Origin: JAKZVK01 sp965248255
GTDB taxonomy: Bacteria > Acidobacteriota > Terriglobia > Bryobacterales > UBA6623
DNA: 64,000 nt
Direction of reading: 5' to 3'
Assembly: GCA_965248255.1 (NCBI GenBank)
Contig: CBDFIW010000001.1
Coordinates: 682,001-746,000, forward strand
Part shown: positions 36,518 to 46,318 of the stretch, in pieces
Position numbering within the stretch: the first letter of the stretch is position 1
Layout: each line of letters begins with the position of its first letter
Position numbers and translations under genes: made by a program
The notes under the pieces: generated by a model
Seen by the model: the letters and a program-made list of their open reading frames with translations, nothing else
Database searches by the model: none
What the model was told of the DNA's origin: nothing

Positions 36518-39487
36518 ATGTGTGGGTTGGCGCAAGATCGGCTTTGGGCCTGGCTGCTTACGGTCTCGGTGCTAGCCAGCGCGGCGCGGGCACAAACATC
36601 CGACACTGCCGAGTTCTTCGAGTCCAAGATCCGGCCGCTGTTCGCTTCCAAGTGTGTCGAGTGCCACGGGCCCGACCAACAGATGGGTGGGCTCGACCTC
36701 TCCCGGCCGGAGGGCCTGCAACGCGAGGGTTCGTCGTCGAACCGGCCGCCGGTCGTAGTCGCCGACAACCCGGCCGCCAGCGCGTTGATCCTGGCCATCC
36801 AGTATCAAAACGAGATCAAGATGCCGCCGACCGGCAAGCTGAGCGGCCGCGAGATCGCCGATCTCACCCGCTGGGTCGAGATGGGCGCGCCCTGGCCGGA
36901 AGAAGTTCTCGCTACCAAGATCAAGACCCGCGCTCCCGGCCAGCCCATCACCGACGAAGAACGAGCCTTTTGGGCTTTCCTGCCGGTGCAGGACCAAAAG
37001 CCGCCGGCTGTCGAGAACGAAGCCTGGGTGGCCACGCCCATCGACCGCTTCCTCCTCGCGCGGATGGAGGTGGATGGTCTTGAGCCTGCCCCGCCGGCCG
37101 ATCGGCTCACGCTGCTGCGGCGCGCGACCTACGACTTGACCGGACTACCGCCAACCGAGCGCGAAATCAGAGACTTCCTCCAAGACGGCTCGCCTGACGC
37201 CTATGGGAAGGTCGTCGAGCGCCTGCTCGACTCGTCTCGCTATGGCGAACGCTGGGGACGCCACTGGCTCGACGTGGCACGCTATGCCGACTCAACCGGC
37301 GTCGATGAAGATCACAAATATCCCTACGCCTGGAAGTATCGCGACTACGTCATCGACGCCTTCAACGACGACCTGCCCTTCGACCGCTTCGTCCAAGAGC
37401 AGATCGCCGGCGACCTGCTGCCGCCCCGAGAAGAGAGCGCGAGGCCCGGTGAGGTCAACGCGCGCGGCATCATCGCGACGGGCTTTCTGGCGCTCGGCCC
37501 CAAGCTCATCGCCGAGCAGGACAAGAAGAAAATGTTCTATGACATCGTCGACGAGCAGATCGAAGTCGTCGGCAAGGCGATTCTCGGGCTGACGCTGCAG
37601 TGCGCGCGCTGCCACGACCACAAGTTCGACCCGATCCGTACGCGCGACTACTACTCGATGGCCTCGATTTTCGCGAGCACGCGGCAACTCGAAGATTGGG
37701 AGGCCCACGTCTCGAAACTCTACTTCGCGTCTCTGGCGCCGAGCGAGATCTCTGACCGCTACTACTCGCACCAGAAGAAGATCTCGCTCAAGAAGCAGGA
37801 AATCGCTAATGTCGCTGACGAGCAGACGGCGCATCACGTGATGCGTTTGCTGCCGCAACTCCCCACCTACCTTGTCGCCGCGCGGGAGGTGGCGGCCGTG
37901 ACCCCAGCCGAGCGAGAGGCTGCGACCGATACCTCGACCGCCGAGACCGCGGCGCCTCCGTCGCATCAGACGGTCCCCAAGATCGCGGGGAAACGCAGCC
38001 TCGACGCCGACCTGCTCGGCCAGTGGGTGGAATACCTCAAGCCGACGAAAGAGGTGCGCCCGCACCTCGACCGCTGGCGTCAAGCCGCCCCGGCTTCGCT
38101 CGAAGCCGTGGCACGCGAGTATCAAGCGGGTTTTGAGAAGACCGCCACCAAGCGTTACCAGGACTTAGCGGATTGGCGAGTCAAGTTCGCCGAAGCCGCC
38201 GCCAAGGGTAAGGAACCACCCGAGAAGCCACGCTTCTTTGCCGGCGAAAACCGTTTCTTCACCGAGACGACCAGCGCCAAAGGCCCGCTGGGCGTTACGA
38301 AGGAAGAGCGCGAGAGGGTCTTCTCGACTGACGCCCTCACCAAGCTGGTGCGACTCGAAGCCCAATTCGATGAGCTGAAAAAGTCCCTGCCCCCGAAGCC
38401 GCCCATGGCCAACGCCGTGGCCGAAGACAACCCCGTCGAACAACACGTCTTCATCAGCGGCAACGTGCGGCAGTTGGGCGATGCGGCCCCGAAGTCCTTT
38501 CCCGTGATCCTGGCGGGTGAGGACCAACCGACCATCACCGAAGGCAGCGGACGGAGAGAGCTGGCGCGCTGGCTGTCGAGCCGCGAGAATCCACTCACAG
38601 CGCGGGTGATGGTCAACCGCATCTGGCAATGGCACTTCGGGGAAGGGCTCGTGCGCACGCCGAACAATTTCGGCAAGCTGGGCGAGCGGCCCACCCATCC
38701 TGAACTGCTGGACTACCTTGCCGCGGAGTTCGTTCGTAGCGGCTGGTCGATCAAATCCATGCACCGGCTGATTCTCTTCTCCAACGCCTATCGTATGAGT
38801 ATCGAGGTTGACGCCGGCCGCTATGCATCCGATCCCGAGAACCGGCGGCGGTCGCGATTCAACCGGCGGCGTATGACCGCCGAAGAGATCCGAGACTCGC
38901 TGCTCGCTATCGAGGGTACGATCGACTTTGGCATGGGCGGAACGCTGCAAACCGGCATCGGCCAGGGCATGACCACGATCAAGCAGCTTCCTCCTTTCGA
39001 CGTATCCAAGAGCTATCGGCGCACGGTGTATTTACCTCTGCGGCGGGCGAACATAGCGAAGCTGCTCACGCTCTTCGACTTCGGTGACGCGACTACGAGC
39101 ACGGGGGCGCGGGCGAGTACGAACGTCGCACCACAGGCGTTGTTCATGATGAACAGCGAGTTCGTCTCGCGCGCGGCGAAGGGACTGGCCCGCCGCGTTC
39201 TCGCCGAGCGCCGCATGCCGGATGAGCAACGGGTACGCAGCGCCTGGTTGACGGTCCTGGCCAAGCAACCGGCCGAAGCTGAAGTCCAAGAAGCCCTGAC
39301 CTACGTTCGTGAGTTTCAGGAGGGGGCGGCCGACAAGGATCTGATGGAAATCGAGGGCTCGCGCCAGGAGGAGGGCCATCTCTCCCCCGACCAACCGGCC
39401 TACTACTATGGGGAAGCCCGGCTGGCCGCCTGGCAGAGCTATTGCAAGATCCTGCTGGCGTCGAACGACTTCATCTACATCCAATGA
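36518..39487 (+). CDS. Exported PSCyt1/DUF1549/DUF1553 cytochrome-like protein
   Basis: About 989 residues from ATG 36518 (signal peptide LWAWLLTVSVLASAARAQ). Order of domains: planctomycete-type cytochrome C with CVECHGPDQQMGGLDL near residue 50 and KMPPTGKL; DUF1549 (IDRFLLARMEVDGLEPAP, then RRATYDLTGLPPT, RYGERWGRHWLDVARYADS) which contains a second haem-like site, QCARCHDHKFDPI; a variable helical insert; DUF1553 (RRELARWLSSRENPLTARVMVNRIWQWHFGEGLV...NFGKLGERPTHPELLDYLA). Overlaps the next gene by ATGA. In planctomycetes and acidobacteria this pair is often linked to degradation of complex organic matter, but the reaction is not known. Confidence 0.93.
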   Translation: MCGLAQDRLWAWLLTVSVLASAARAQTSDTAEFFESKIRPLFASKCVECHGPDQQMGGLDLSRPEGLQREGSSSNRPPVVVADNPAASALILAIQYQNEIKMPPTGKLSGREIADLTRWVEMGAPWPEEVLATKIKTRAPGQPITDEERAFWAFLPVQDQKPPAVENEAWVATPIDRFLLARMEVDGLEPAPPADRLTLLRRATYDLTGLPPTEREIRDFLQDGSPDAYGKVVERLLDSSRYGERWGRHWLDVARYADSTGVDEDHKYPYAWKYRDYVIDAFNDDLPFDRFVQEQIAGDLLPPREESARPGEVNARGIIATGFLALGPKLIAEQDKKKMFYDIVDEQIEVVGKAILGLTLQCARCHDHKFDPIRTRDYYSMASIFASTRQLEDWEAHVSKLYFASLAPSEISDRYYSHQKKISLKKQEIANVADEQTAHHVMRLLPQLPTYLVAAREVAAVTPAEREAATDTSTAETAAPPSHQTVPKIAGKRSLDADLLGQWVEYLKPTKEVRPHLDRWRQAAPASLEAVAREYQAGFEKTATKRYQDLADWRVKFAEAAAKGKEPPEKPRFFAGENRFFTETTSAKGPLGVTKEERERVFSTDALTKLVRLEAQFDELKKSLPPKPPMANAVAEDNPVEQHVFISGNVRQLGDAAPKSFPVILAGEDQPTITEGSGRRELARWLSSRENPLTARVMVNRIWQWHFGEGLVRTPNNFGKLGERPTHPELLDYLAAEFVRSGWSIKSMHRLILFSNAYRMSIEVDAGRYASDPENRRRSRFNRRRMTAEEIRDSLLAIEGTIDFGMGGTLQTGIGQGMTTIKQLPPFDVSKSYRRTVYLPLRRANIAKLLTLFDFGDATTSTGARASTNVAPQALFMMNSEFVSRAAKGLARRVLAERRMPDEQRVRSAWLTVLAKQPAEAEVQEALTYVREFQEGAADKDLMEIEGSRQEEGHLSPDQPAYYYGEARLAAWQSYCKILLASNDFIYIQ

Positions 39488-40920
39488 GACCGCTGACGCA
39501 AGAGTTCGGACGCCCGCTGCCGTCGCGCCGCGCGCTGCTGCGGCAGAGCGCGTGCGGCTTCGGGCTGCTCGGCTTGCGTGCGCTGCTGGCCGCCGAAGAG
39601 GTGCGCGATCCTCTCGCTCCTCAAAAGACCCACCTCCGCGCCCGAGCCCAACGGGTGATCTTTCTCTTCATGCACGGCGGACCGTCGCATCTCGACACGT
39701 TCGACCCCAAGCCGCGTCTCATTCGTGATCACGGCAAGCCGCTGCCGTTCAAGCGTCCGCTAACGTTTGCCGAGGAGCAGGTCGGAGGACTGTTGAAATC
39801 GCCGTTCGAGTTCATTAAGCGTGGCCAGAGCGGCATCGAGATCAGCGAGCTGTTCCCGAACCTTGCGAGCCACGCCGACGATCTGTGCTTCATCCGTTCG
39901 ATGGTCGGGGACAGCGTGGCGCACGGCGGGGCATTGATGCAGCTCCACACGGGCACGAACACCTTCACGCGGCCGAGCTGGGGCTCGTGGGTGGTTTACG
40001 GCCTCGGGACGGAGAACCAAAACCTCCCGGGCTTCATCACGTTGAAGCCGACCCTGTTCCATGGCGGCGCGAAGAACTACAGCGCCGGTTTTCTTCCGGC
40101 GGCCTATGAGGGGACCGCCGTCGGCTATGCGGCGCTGGGCCCCGACGACCTAAAGGAACCCATCCAGTACCTCCAACACAAGAGCCTCACGCCCGAACAG
40201 CAGCGCTTCGAGCTCGAGATGCTCGATAAGATGAATCGCCGCGGCGCCGAGCGGGCGCGCTTCGACCCGCAGCTCGAAGGGCGCATTCAGGCCTTCGAGT
40301 TGGCCGCGCGCATGCAGACGGAAGCGCCCGAGGCGTTCGACATCTCCAAGGAGTCGGAGGCGACCAAGAAGCTCTACGGCCTCGACGGGGAAGAGGCGCG
40401 CGACTTTGGGTGGCAGTGCCTGGTCGCGCGGCGACTATCCGAGCGCGGCGTACGCTTCGTGCAGGCCTCGCACACCTACCGTGTCGGCAACCCCGTCGGC
40501 TGGGACGCCCACTCGCAACTGATCCCCAACCACGTCGGCCGGGCGAAGCAGGTTGACCAACCGATCGCCGCTTTGTTGAAGGACCTGAAGTCCCGTGGTC
40601 TTCTCAAAGACACTCTCGTGGTCTGGAGCGGCGAATTCGGCCGCACGCCGGTCGCGCAGTCTGGTGATGGACGCGACCACAACCCCTACGGCTATACCTC
40701 GTGGATGGCCGGCGCGGGCGTCAAGCCGGGTTTCGTCTACGGCGCGACGGACGAGTTCGGGTACCACGCCGTCGAAGACCGCATGCACATCCACGACCTG
40801 CACGCCACGGTGCTGCATATCCTCGGGCTGGACCACAAGAGACTCACCTACTTCCACGCCGGGCGTGACTTTCGGCTGACGGACGTGGCGGGGAACGTGG
40901 CGGAGAAGCTGCTGGCCTGA
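39484..40920 (+). CDS. Tat-exported DUF1501 protein
   Basis: 478 residues. Start ATG 39484 overlaps the stop of the DUF1553 gene (ATGA), so translation is coupled. A twin-arginine signal is visible (SRRALLRQSACGFGLLGLRALLA). Family motifs: VIFLFMHGGPSHLDTFDPKP, DDLCFIRSMVGDSVAHGG, LVVWSGEFGRTPVAQ, GRDHNPYGYTSWMAGAGVKPG and DLHATVLHILGLDH; the fold is alkaline phosphatase/sulfatase-like. Partner of the preceding protein in a conserved two-gene unit. Confidence 0.94.
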   Translation: MRPLTQEFGRPLPSRRALLRQSACGFGLLGLRALLAAEEVRDPLAPQKTHLRARAQRVIFLFMHGGPSHLDTFDPKPRLIRDHGKPLPFKRPLTFAEEQVGGLLKSPFEFIKRGQSGIEISELFPNLASHADDLCFIRSMVGDSVAHGGALMQLHTGTNTFTRPSWGSWVVYGLGTENQNLPGFITLKPTLFHGGAKNYSAGFLPAAYEGTAVGYAALGPDDLKEPIQYLQHKSLTPEQQRFELEMLDKMNRRGAERARFDPQLEGRIQAFELAARMQTEAPEAFDISKESEATKKLYGLDGEEARDFGWQCLVARRLSERGVRFVQASHTYRVGNPVGWDAHSQLIPNHVGRAKQVDQPIAALLKDLKSRGLLKDTLVVWSGEFGRTPVAQSGDGRDHNPYGYTSWMAGAGVKPGFVYGATDEFGYHAVEDRMHIHDLHATVLHILGLDHKRLTYFHAGRDFRLTDVAGNVAEKLLA

Positions 40921-40932
40921 CTGGTAAGGGAA

Positions 40933-40958
40933 CATCTGAGAAAACGGGGTCTCAGATG
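40933..40958. terminator. Hairpin between convergent genes
   Basis: CATCTGAG and CTCAGATG (8 bp perfect) enclose a 10-base loop between the DUF1501 stop and the symporter-partner gene on the other strand. There is no T run, so termination is only a guess. Confidence 0.35.
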
Positions 40959-40961
40959 GTC

Positions 40962-41066
40962 TCAGAGCCGATTCCGCAATTTCGGGAACTCGCGCACGAT
41001 CATGAGCGCGACGTACAGGCCGGCTCCTACGCAGATCGCGCACGAGACGACGATCGATAAACCCAT
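40962..41066 (-). CDS. 34-residue membrane protein, probable symporter accessory subunit
   Basis: ATG 41066 follows the TAA of the sodium:solute symporter gene without a gap (TAAATG) and has GGGAGG about nine bases upstream inside the symporter's last codons. The product is one membrane helix (SIVVSCAICVGAGLYVALMIV) plus a short basic tail (REFPKLRNRL). Very small one-helix partners encoded next to SSS and NSS transporters are known, which fits the position, but sequence similarity cannot be judged at this length. Confidence 0.7.
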   Translation of the reverse strand: MGLSIVVSCAICVGAGLYVALMIVREFPKLRNRL

Positions 41067-42440
41067 TTAGGACGCCTCCCTTGTTCGAATACGGTGAGCG
41101 ACAGCCCAGAATGCCACCTGATTAGCCGCCAGCCCCGCCACCAAGGAGGGCACGCCGTAGGGGATCTGGAAGCCCCACTCCCAAATGGCGGCCGCAACCG
41201 CCCCGGCGGCCATGCCTGCCACGCCACTCGCCTTCGGCACTTTCCGCCACAGCAGCCCGATCACCAACGGCGCGACCACGGTCGGCGCCCACATGGTGTA
41301 GAGGATCAGCAGCGCCTGCACCAAGCCGGGCACGAGCAGCGCGAACGTGACGGCGATGGCGCCAATCACACCGACAGCATACTGGCTGTATCTGAGCAGC
41401 GTCGCCTCGCTCGCCTCCGGCCGCGCCATCTGGTAAAGGTCGATCGAGAACGACACCGAGGCGCTGTGCAGACAGCTATCCTGCGAGCTCATGATGATGC
41501 CGAAGATGCCGGCCAGCACCAGGCCGAGCACGCCGATCGGGAGATACATCTGCATCGTCTTCAAGAAGACCGTGTCGCCGCTTGCTCCGGGCATCGACGC
41601 CGCGCCGATCACACCGATTGTGACGACGACGAACATCCACGGGAAGCCGAACAAACCGGCCGCCGTGAATCCGTGGCCGGCTTGGGCCGGGTCTTTCGCC
41701 GCCAGCGCACGCACGCAGTAAGGCGGTAGCAGAATCTCGCCGAAGAAGAAGGTAATCATCAGCCCGATCAACTTGCCGGGCGCGTACGTGCCGTGCCAGG
41801 TCAGGTGCGCTGCCGGGATGCCGGCGGACAGAGCACCGAAGTCAAACAAGTAGCCTGAAAAGAAGATCACACCGGGAATCGTCACCGCCATCGCCGCGAA
41901 CTGGATGGCGTCGGTGAGCATAACGGTCTTCACGCCGCCCCAGGCCGCGTAGAAGATCACGGGGAGCGTGCCGACGATGATCACCGTCTCGGCCGGAATG
42001 CCGGTGAACGTCGAGACCACCTCTCCGAACGCCCGCGCGATCAGGCCTACGACGAAGGAGTTGAACAGGAACGAGAGCCCCCCGGTGGCCCATCGCGCCG
42101 CCGGGCCGTAGATCTCGCCCATCACGTGGCCCACGCTGTGGCAGCCGGAAAACTCGCGCAGCTTCGGGGCCACCCATTTACCGACGAGGACGGTCCGCAA
42201 CGGCACCATCACTGAGATCAAGTACCATACATAGCCGTGCTCGGCGGCGTTGCCCGCAATACCCAGCGTGTAGGCCGGGCCGATGTAGGTGGCGCTAAGG
42301 GTGGCGAACACCATACCGCGCGGCATATCGCGCGAGGCCACGGTGAAGTCCTCGAGCAGCCGTGTCCGCCGCGCCTTGACCGTGATCAAGACCAGTACGC
42401 CGATGTAGGCAGCCACGACCGTCCAATCAATCCAGTGCAT
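41067..42440 (-). CDS. Sodium:solute symporter family (SSS) protein
   Basis: 457 residues, about thirteen hydrophobic segments starting WIDWTVVAAYIGVLVLI. SSS signatures: DFTVASRDMPRGMVFATLSATYIGP, YAAWGGVKTVMLTDAIQF and the sodium-site region GIFGIIMSSQDSCLHSASVSFSIDLY. Moves an organic solute with Na+ across the inner membrane; substrate not evident. It ends directly against the 34-residue gene. Convergent with the DUF1553/DUF1501 pair. Confidence 0.92.
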   Translation of the reverse strand: MHWIDWTVVAAYIGVLVLITVKARRTRLLEDFTVASRDMPRGMVFATLSATYIGPAYTLGIAGNAAEHGYVWYLISVMVPLRTVLVGKWVAPKLREFSGCHSVGHVMGEIYGPAARWATGGLSFLFNSFVVGLIARAFGEVVSTFTGIPAETVIIVGTLPVIFYAAWGGVKTVMLTDAIQFAAMAVTIPGVIFFSGYLFDFGALSAGIPAAHLTWHGTYAPGKLIGLMITFFFGEILLPPYCVRALAAKDPAQAGHGFTAAGLFGFPWMFVVVTIGVIGAASMPGASGDTVFLKTMQMYLPIGVLGLVLAGIFGIIMSSQDSCLHSASVSFSIDLYQMARPEASEATLLRYSQYAVGVIGAIAVTFALLVPGLVQALLILYTMWAPTVVAPLVIGLLWRKVPKASGVAGMAAGAVAAAIWEWGFQIPYGVPSLVAGLAANQVAFWAVAHRIRTREAS

Positions 42441-42650
42441 GGCGGGGAGCCGTCAAAGTAGCTTTTCGAGGACAGCAAGTCAAGCACCGTGGGGGCCACA
42501 GAGCCTCAAGCGCAAGCCTAAGGTTAGAGGTGCACGCGGGCGCTCGACCGTTGCGTGACCCAAGAACACGCGCGCTGCGTCTCGCCCTGTGCCACGGTGA
42601 GCTAGGGACTCAAACCCGGTGTGCTTAAATAGAAAACCAGCGGGCACCCC

Positions 42651-43370
42651 ATGCAGTACCGAACCATCCGTCCTGCCATCCCCACTGAATCCGATACCGA
42701 AGGACGCAGGGCTCTCGGCGATGTGAAGCTTGACGATGTGGAAGTGCGCGTTCTCGCCTGCCTGGTGGAAAAGGAATCGACGACGCCGGACTACTACCCG
42801 CTCACGCTCAACGCTCTCACCAGCGCCTGCAATCAAAAGTCGAGCCGCGACCCCGTGGTCTCCTACTCGGAAGACACGGTTGCCCAAGCGCTCGGCCGGC
42901 TCCGCGAGAAAAACTTGGCTTCGCTCATCCGCAGTGCCGATGGACGCGTGCCCCGCTATCGGCATCAGTTCCTTGAAGGCTTCCAGCTCAACCCGCGCGA
43001 GGCTGCCGTTTTGTGTGTGTTGATGTTGCGCGGCCCGCAGACACCGGGTGAGATCCGCCAGCGTGGCGAACGTCTCTACCAATTTGAGTCGCTGGGGGAC
43101 GTTCAAGAATCTCTAGAGTTTCTTGAACGAAGCGAACCGCGTCAACTCGCCACACGGCTCCCTCGCATACCGGGGACGAAGGAGACTCGCTACGCGCACC
43201 TACTATCGGGTGGGCCGCCCGCAACGGCGCCCCGGGGCGAATCAAGAACCGAGCCGGCGGCCGCGTCAACCGACAGCGTCGAGGGCCTGCAGGCCGCATT
43301 GGCCTCTGTGCGGGCGGAGTTGCAGGCGCTACGTCAGGAGTTCTACGCGTTTCGTAGCAACTTCGAGTAA
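42651..43370 (+). CDS. YceH/DUF480 family protein
   Basis: 239 residues. The DUF480 double winged-helix is clear: LDDVEVRVLACLVEKESTTPDYYPLTLNALTSACNQKSSRDPVVSYSEDTV spans the first wing and NPREAAVLCVLMLRGPQTPGEIRQR the second; a coiled-coil tail (LQAALASVRAELQALRQEFYAF) ends it. The family is cytoplasmic; molecular role unknown. Start at ATG 42651 is not supported by a clear ribosome binding site. The 210-base gap before it holds nothing recognised. Confidence 0.9.
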   Translation: MQYRTIRPAIPTESDTEGRRALGDVKLDDVEVRVLACLVEKESTTPDYYPLTLNALTSACNQKSSRDPVVSYSEDTVAQALGRLREKNLASLIRSADGRVPRYRHQFLEGFQLNPREAAVLCVLMLRGPQTPGEIRQRGERLYQFESLGDVQESLEFLERSEPRQLATRLPRIPGTKETRYAHLLSGGPPATAPRGESRTEPAAASTDSVEGLQAALASVRAELQALRQEFYAFRSNFE

Positions 43371-43409
43371 CGTTGTGGCCCAGGGTTCCAACCTTGGCCT
43401 GGTGCTGGA

Positions 43410-45983
43410 TCAGGCCGTGACGCCCCGGCAGACCTCCAGCAACTCTTCCCGCAACACCTCACTCGACTCCAGGTCGAGTTTGGCGCCGTCCGGCCCCACG
43501 ACATAGAAAACATCGATCGCCCGATGGCCCTGGGTATCAATCAGCACCACCTCGATATCGTAGTCGCGCTCGGAGATCTTGCCGGCCAGGTCGTAGAGAA
43601 GCCCCAAACGATCCTGCGTGGTGACGTGGAAGATGGTTGCCCGCGAAGAGGTCTCATTATCCACGCCCACAGCCGGCTGGACCCGGGTCTTCCGGGCAGC
43701 CTGGAACGACCCCTGCCGTGCCCGTAGCAGTTCGCGCACGTCGGCGCGGTCCTCCGCGACACGCCCGAGCATGCGGCTGATGTGTTTCGCTTCGTCGGGT
43801 CCGGCGTCCAGGCGCCGCTCGGGGTCGTTCACCACGAAGGTGTCGAGCACCAGGCCCTGATTGTTGGCGAAGGCCTCCGCCTTCTCGATGTTGAGTCCGT
43901 GGGCGGCAAAGGTGCCGCACAATGAAGCAAACAGGTGAGGCCGGTCATGAGTCGTCACGACGAACTCATACACCGAGTGGCGCCGCTCGCCGTGCACGGC
44001 TGACTTCTTGTCAGCCAGACGCCGCGACAGTTGGAAGTGCGAATAGACTTGCTGCGGAGTGTGAGTGCGGACGTAGCGGTGTGGGAAACCTCTAAGGAAC
44101 TGCCCCAGAGCCTCCCGCTCTTTTGGGGATTCCGCCGGTTCCAGGTAGGGCTCCGAGTCGCCGCTCTCAATGCGATGGTCTTCGACCTCGCGGGCGAGGT
44201 CATTGAAAACCGCAACATAGAGCTGCCACAACAGATCCTTGCGCCAGGGAGTCATCGCTGACGGGTTCACGGCAGAAGCGTCCGCCAAGGTCATCAACGT
44301 CAGCGCTTTGAGCCGGTCCGGGGTGCCGACGATCTCCCCCAGCTCCCGCGCTGTTGCAGGGTCGCTCAAATCACGAGTTCTCATGAACTCCGATAGGACG
44401 AGGTGTTGCCGAATGAGAAATCCGACCCTTTCACGCCCAGCCGCGCCCAGGCCCAGCCGGCCCATCGCCTGCTCGGCCAAGGCGACGCTGCGGTCCGAGT
44501 GGCCCCGCTTGTGTTCTCCCTTGCCCACGTCGTGAAACAGGAGGGCGAAGTAGAGGTGCTCAGGCTGCTCCAATTCCGAAAGCAAGCTCTGAAAACGGAG
44601 CGTGAGAGGATCCGAGGTCTCGCCGAGCGTGTGGAGCTTCGAGATGGACCGAAACGAGTGTTCATCAACCGTGTAGCGATGGTAGAAATCACGCACTACC
44701 AGGCAGTCGATGAGCCGCAACTCCGGGAAGACCGAGAACAGAACGCCGGTTTCATGCATCGCCGTCAGCGCCTGGTAAGCATGCGGCACTGAGAGAATCC
44801 TCGCGACGGCGGGCCACAGTTGGTCGCTCGATCGCACGTAAGCGCCGATCGCCGTGAGTGCTTGGTTGATGCGGCGCTCGGTTTCAGGCGCCAGCGGGAC
44901 CCCGTGTCGTCCCATGAACTCGAACAAGTCAAACACCTGGCCGGGTTTAAGTTCCAGACCGCGGCTCTGCCGCAGGTAGACGCGTCCCCGTGAAACGGCA
45001 AAGGTCGAGTTGGAGAGCCGGGAAGAGCGGTCGCGGATCTGCGTGAACAGCGAACGGCGCGACGCCGCGGCCTCGTCCAGCATTCGTACCGCCAGACGAT
45101 GGATGATCCGGACGTTACGGAAGTACTGCCGCATCCACGCTTCCGTGCTCTCCATGCCATCGAACGACTTCCCCAGGCTGGCTTCGGCGATCTGGTCCTG
45201 CAGGTCGAACGACAGCTTGCTGTTGTCCCTTCCCTTGAAATAGTGCAGGTAGCAGCGCAGACCGAAGAGAAAGCGCTTCGCCGCCGCCAGCGTCTCTTGG
45301 AACTCGGGAGGGAGAAACTCCTCGCTTTCGGGCACGCGGTCGGCCGAGGCGTTGGTCAACTGCGAGATCCAGCAAGCTACGTGGAAATCGCGTAACGTCC
45401 CGGGCGCGTCCTTCACGTCCGGCTCGAGGTGATAGATGGTGCGGCCGAAGCGGCGGTGACGGCCGTGGGCCAACTCGACCAGGTTCTCGAGAAACGAAGC
45501 TTGCTCGCGCTGGAAGAAGCGGGACAGCTTGTCGCAGCCTAATTCGTCGAACAGCCGCTGGTCTCCCGCCAGGTAGCGCGAATTCAGCAGGCTGACGAAA
45601 AGTTCGGTGTTGTCGGCGGTAAACTGCGTGCACTCTCCCACCGTGCGGACTGACTGCGACACGCGTAGCTTCGCGTCCCACAATTCTGTGAGCAACCCTG
45701 AGATCGCACTCTCATGGAGCGCCGCCTGTCTGCGCCGCCCGACAAGAATCAACAGGTCGATGTCGGAATGAGGGAACAACTGGGCACGGCCGTACCCACC
45801 TACGGCCAAGGCCGCCACACCTGCGGCTTGGTCTGCCGGAAAGTGCCTGGCGAAGGAGCGGGTGACCATCTCATCGACGCTGTCCGACCTGGCCTGGACC
45901 GCCGCCAAGCCATCCTGGTCGCTGAGAAAGCGCTCCTTGATGGCCTGCGACTGGTCCAGTCCTGCCGTGAGGGGCTCCGACAT
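43410..45983 (-). CDS. glnD: [Protein-PII] uridylyltransferase/uridylyl-removing enzyme
   Basis: 857 residues, the usual length and order: nucleotidyltransferase domain (VGGYGRAQLFPHSDIDLLIL, G-Y/G-R...SDxD), GlnD helical linker (DVKDAPGTLRDFH), HD hydrolase domain (LLFHDVGKGEHKRGHS) and two C-terminal ACT domains (HDRPHLFASLCGTFAAHGLNI and TQDRLGLLYDLAGKISERDYDI). It senses glutamine and modifies PII, which in turn steers GlnE. Convergent with yceH by 40 bases. Confidence 0.96.
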   Translation of the reverse strand: MSEPLTAGLDQSQAIKERFLSDQDGLAAVQARSDSVDEMVTRSFARHFPADQAAGVAALAVGGYGRAQLFPHSDIDLLILVGRRRQAALHESAISGLLTELWDAKLRVSQSVRTVGECTQFTADNTELFVSLLNSRYLAGDQRLFDELGCDKLSRFFQREQASFLENLVELAHGRHRRFGRTIYHLEPDVKDAPGTLRDFHVACWISQLTNASADRVPESEEFLPPEFQETLAAAKRFLFGLRCYLHYFKGRDNSKLSFDLQDQIAEASLGKSFDGMESTEAWMRQYFRNVRIIHRLAVRMLDEAAASRRSLFTQIRDRSSRLSNSTFAVSRGRVYLRQSRGLELKPGQVFDLFEFMGRHGVPLAPETERRINQALTAIGAYVRSSDQLWPAVARILSVPHAYQALTAMHETGVLFSVFPELRLIDCLVVRDFYHRYTVDEHSFRSISKLHTLGETSDPLTLRFQSLLSELEQPEHLYFALLFHDVGKGEHKRGHSDRSVALAEQAMGRLGLGAAGRERVGFLIRQHLVLSEFMRTRDLSDPATARELGEIVGTPDRLKALTLMTLADASAVNPSAMTPWRKDLLWQLYVAVFNDLAREVEDHRIESGDSEPYLEPAESPKEREALGQFLRGFPHRYVRTHTPQQVYSHFQLSRRLADKKSAVHGERRHSVYEFVVTTHDRPHLFASLCGTFAAHGLNIEKAEAFANNQGLVLDTFVVNDPERRLDAGPDEAKHISRMLGRVAEDRADVRELLRARQGSFQAARKTRVQPAVGVDNETSSRATIFHVTTQDRLGLLYDLAGKISERDYDIEVVLIDTQGHRAIDVFYVVGPDGAKLDLESSEVLREELLEVCRGVTA

Positions 45984-46170
45984 ATCGTTTCGAAAGACGG
46001 ACCACGGCTCTGCAACTGGAGGTCGGCCGTGGCCTTGGCCGCGTCGACTCAGCGTCGACTCACGAGGCGTGCCAGTTTCACCGTAACATCGCGGAAAGAC
46101 CAGTCCGCGATCTAATGGCCCCGATAAAGGGTTTTAATGCCCTGAAGCGTTGGCGGAATCCGACTGCTGG

Positions 46171-46314
46171 GACAGAGGCGCGGGTGTAGACCCGCGCGCC
46201 CGCAGCGGGGCGCCGACGAGCTGCGCGGGTTGATACAAACCTACGGATTGACAATTGCGAGACCTTCCGCGCCTGGCGGCCCGGGCCCGCGGGTTTACAC
46301 CCGCGGCTCTGTTG
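46171..46314. repeat. Paired hairpin repeat enclosed by ACAGAG/CTCTGT
   Basis: Two hairpins, GCGCGGGT-GTAG-ACCCGCGC at 46178-46197 and CCGCGGGT-TTAC-ACCCGCGG at 46287-46306, stand back to back within a 144-base interval whose ends are ACAGAG and CTCTGT. Same outer boundary as the compact element at 13389-13422. It occupies most of the 335-base gap between glnD and the antiporter gene, where no coding frame is convincing. Confidence 0.75.
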
Positions 46315-46318
46315 CCTA

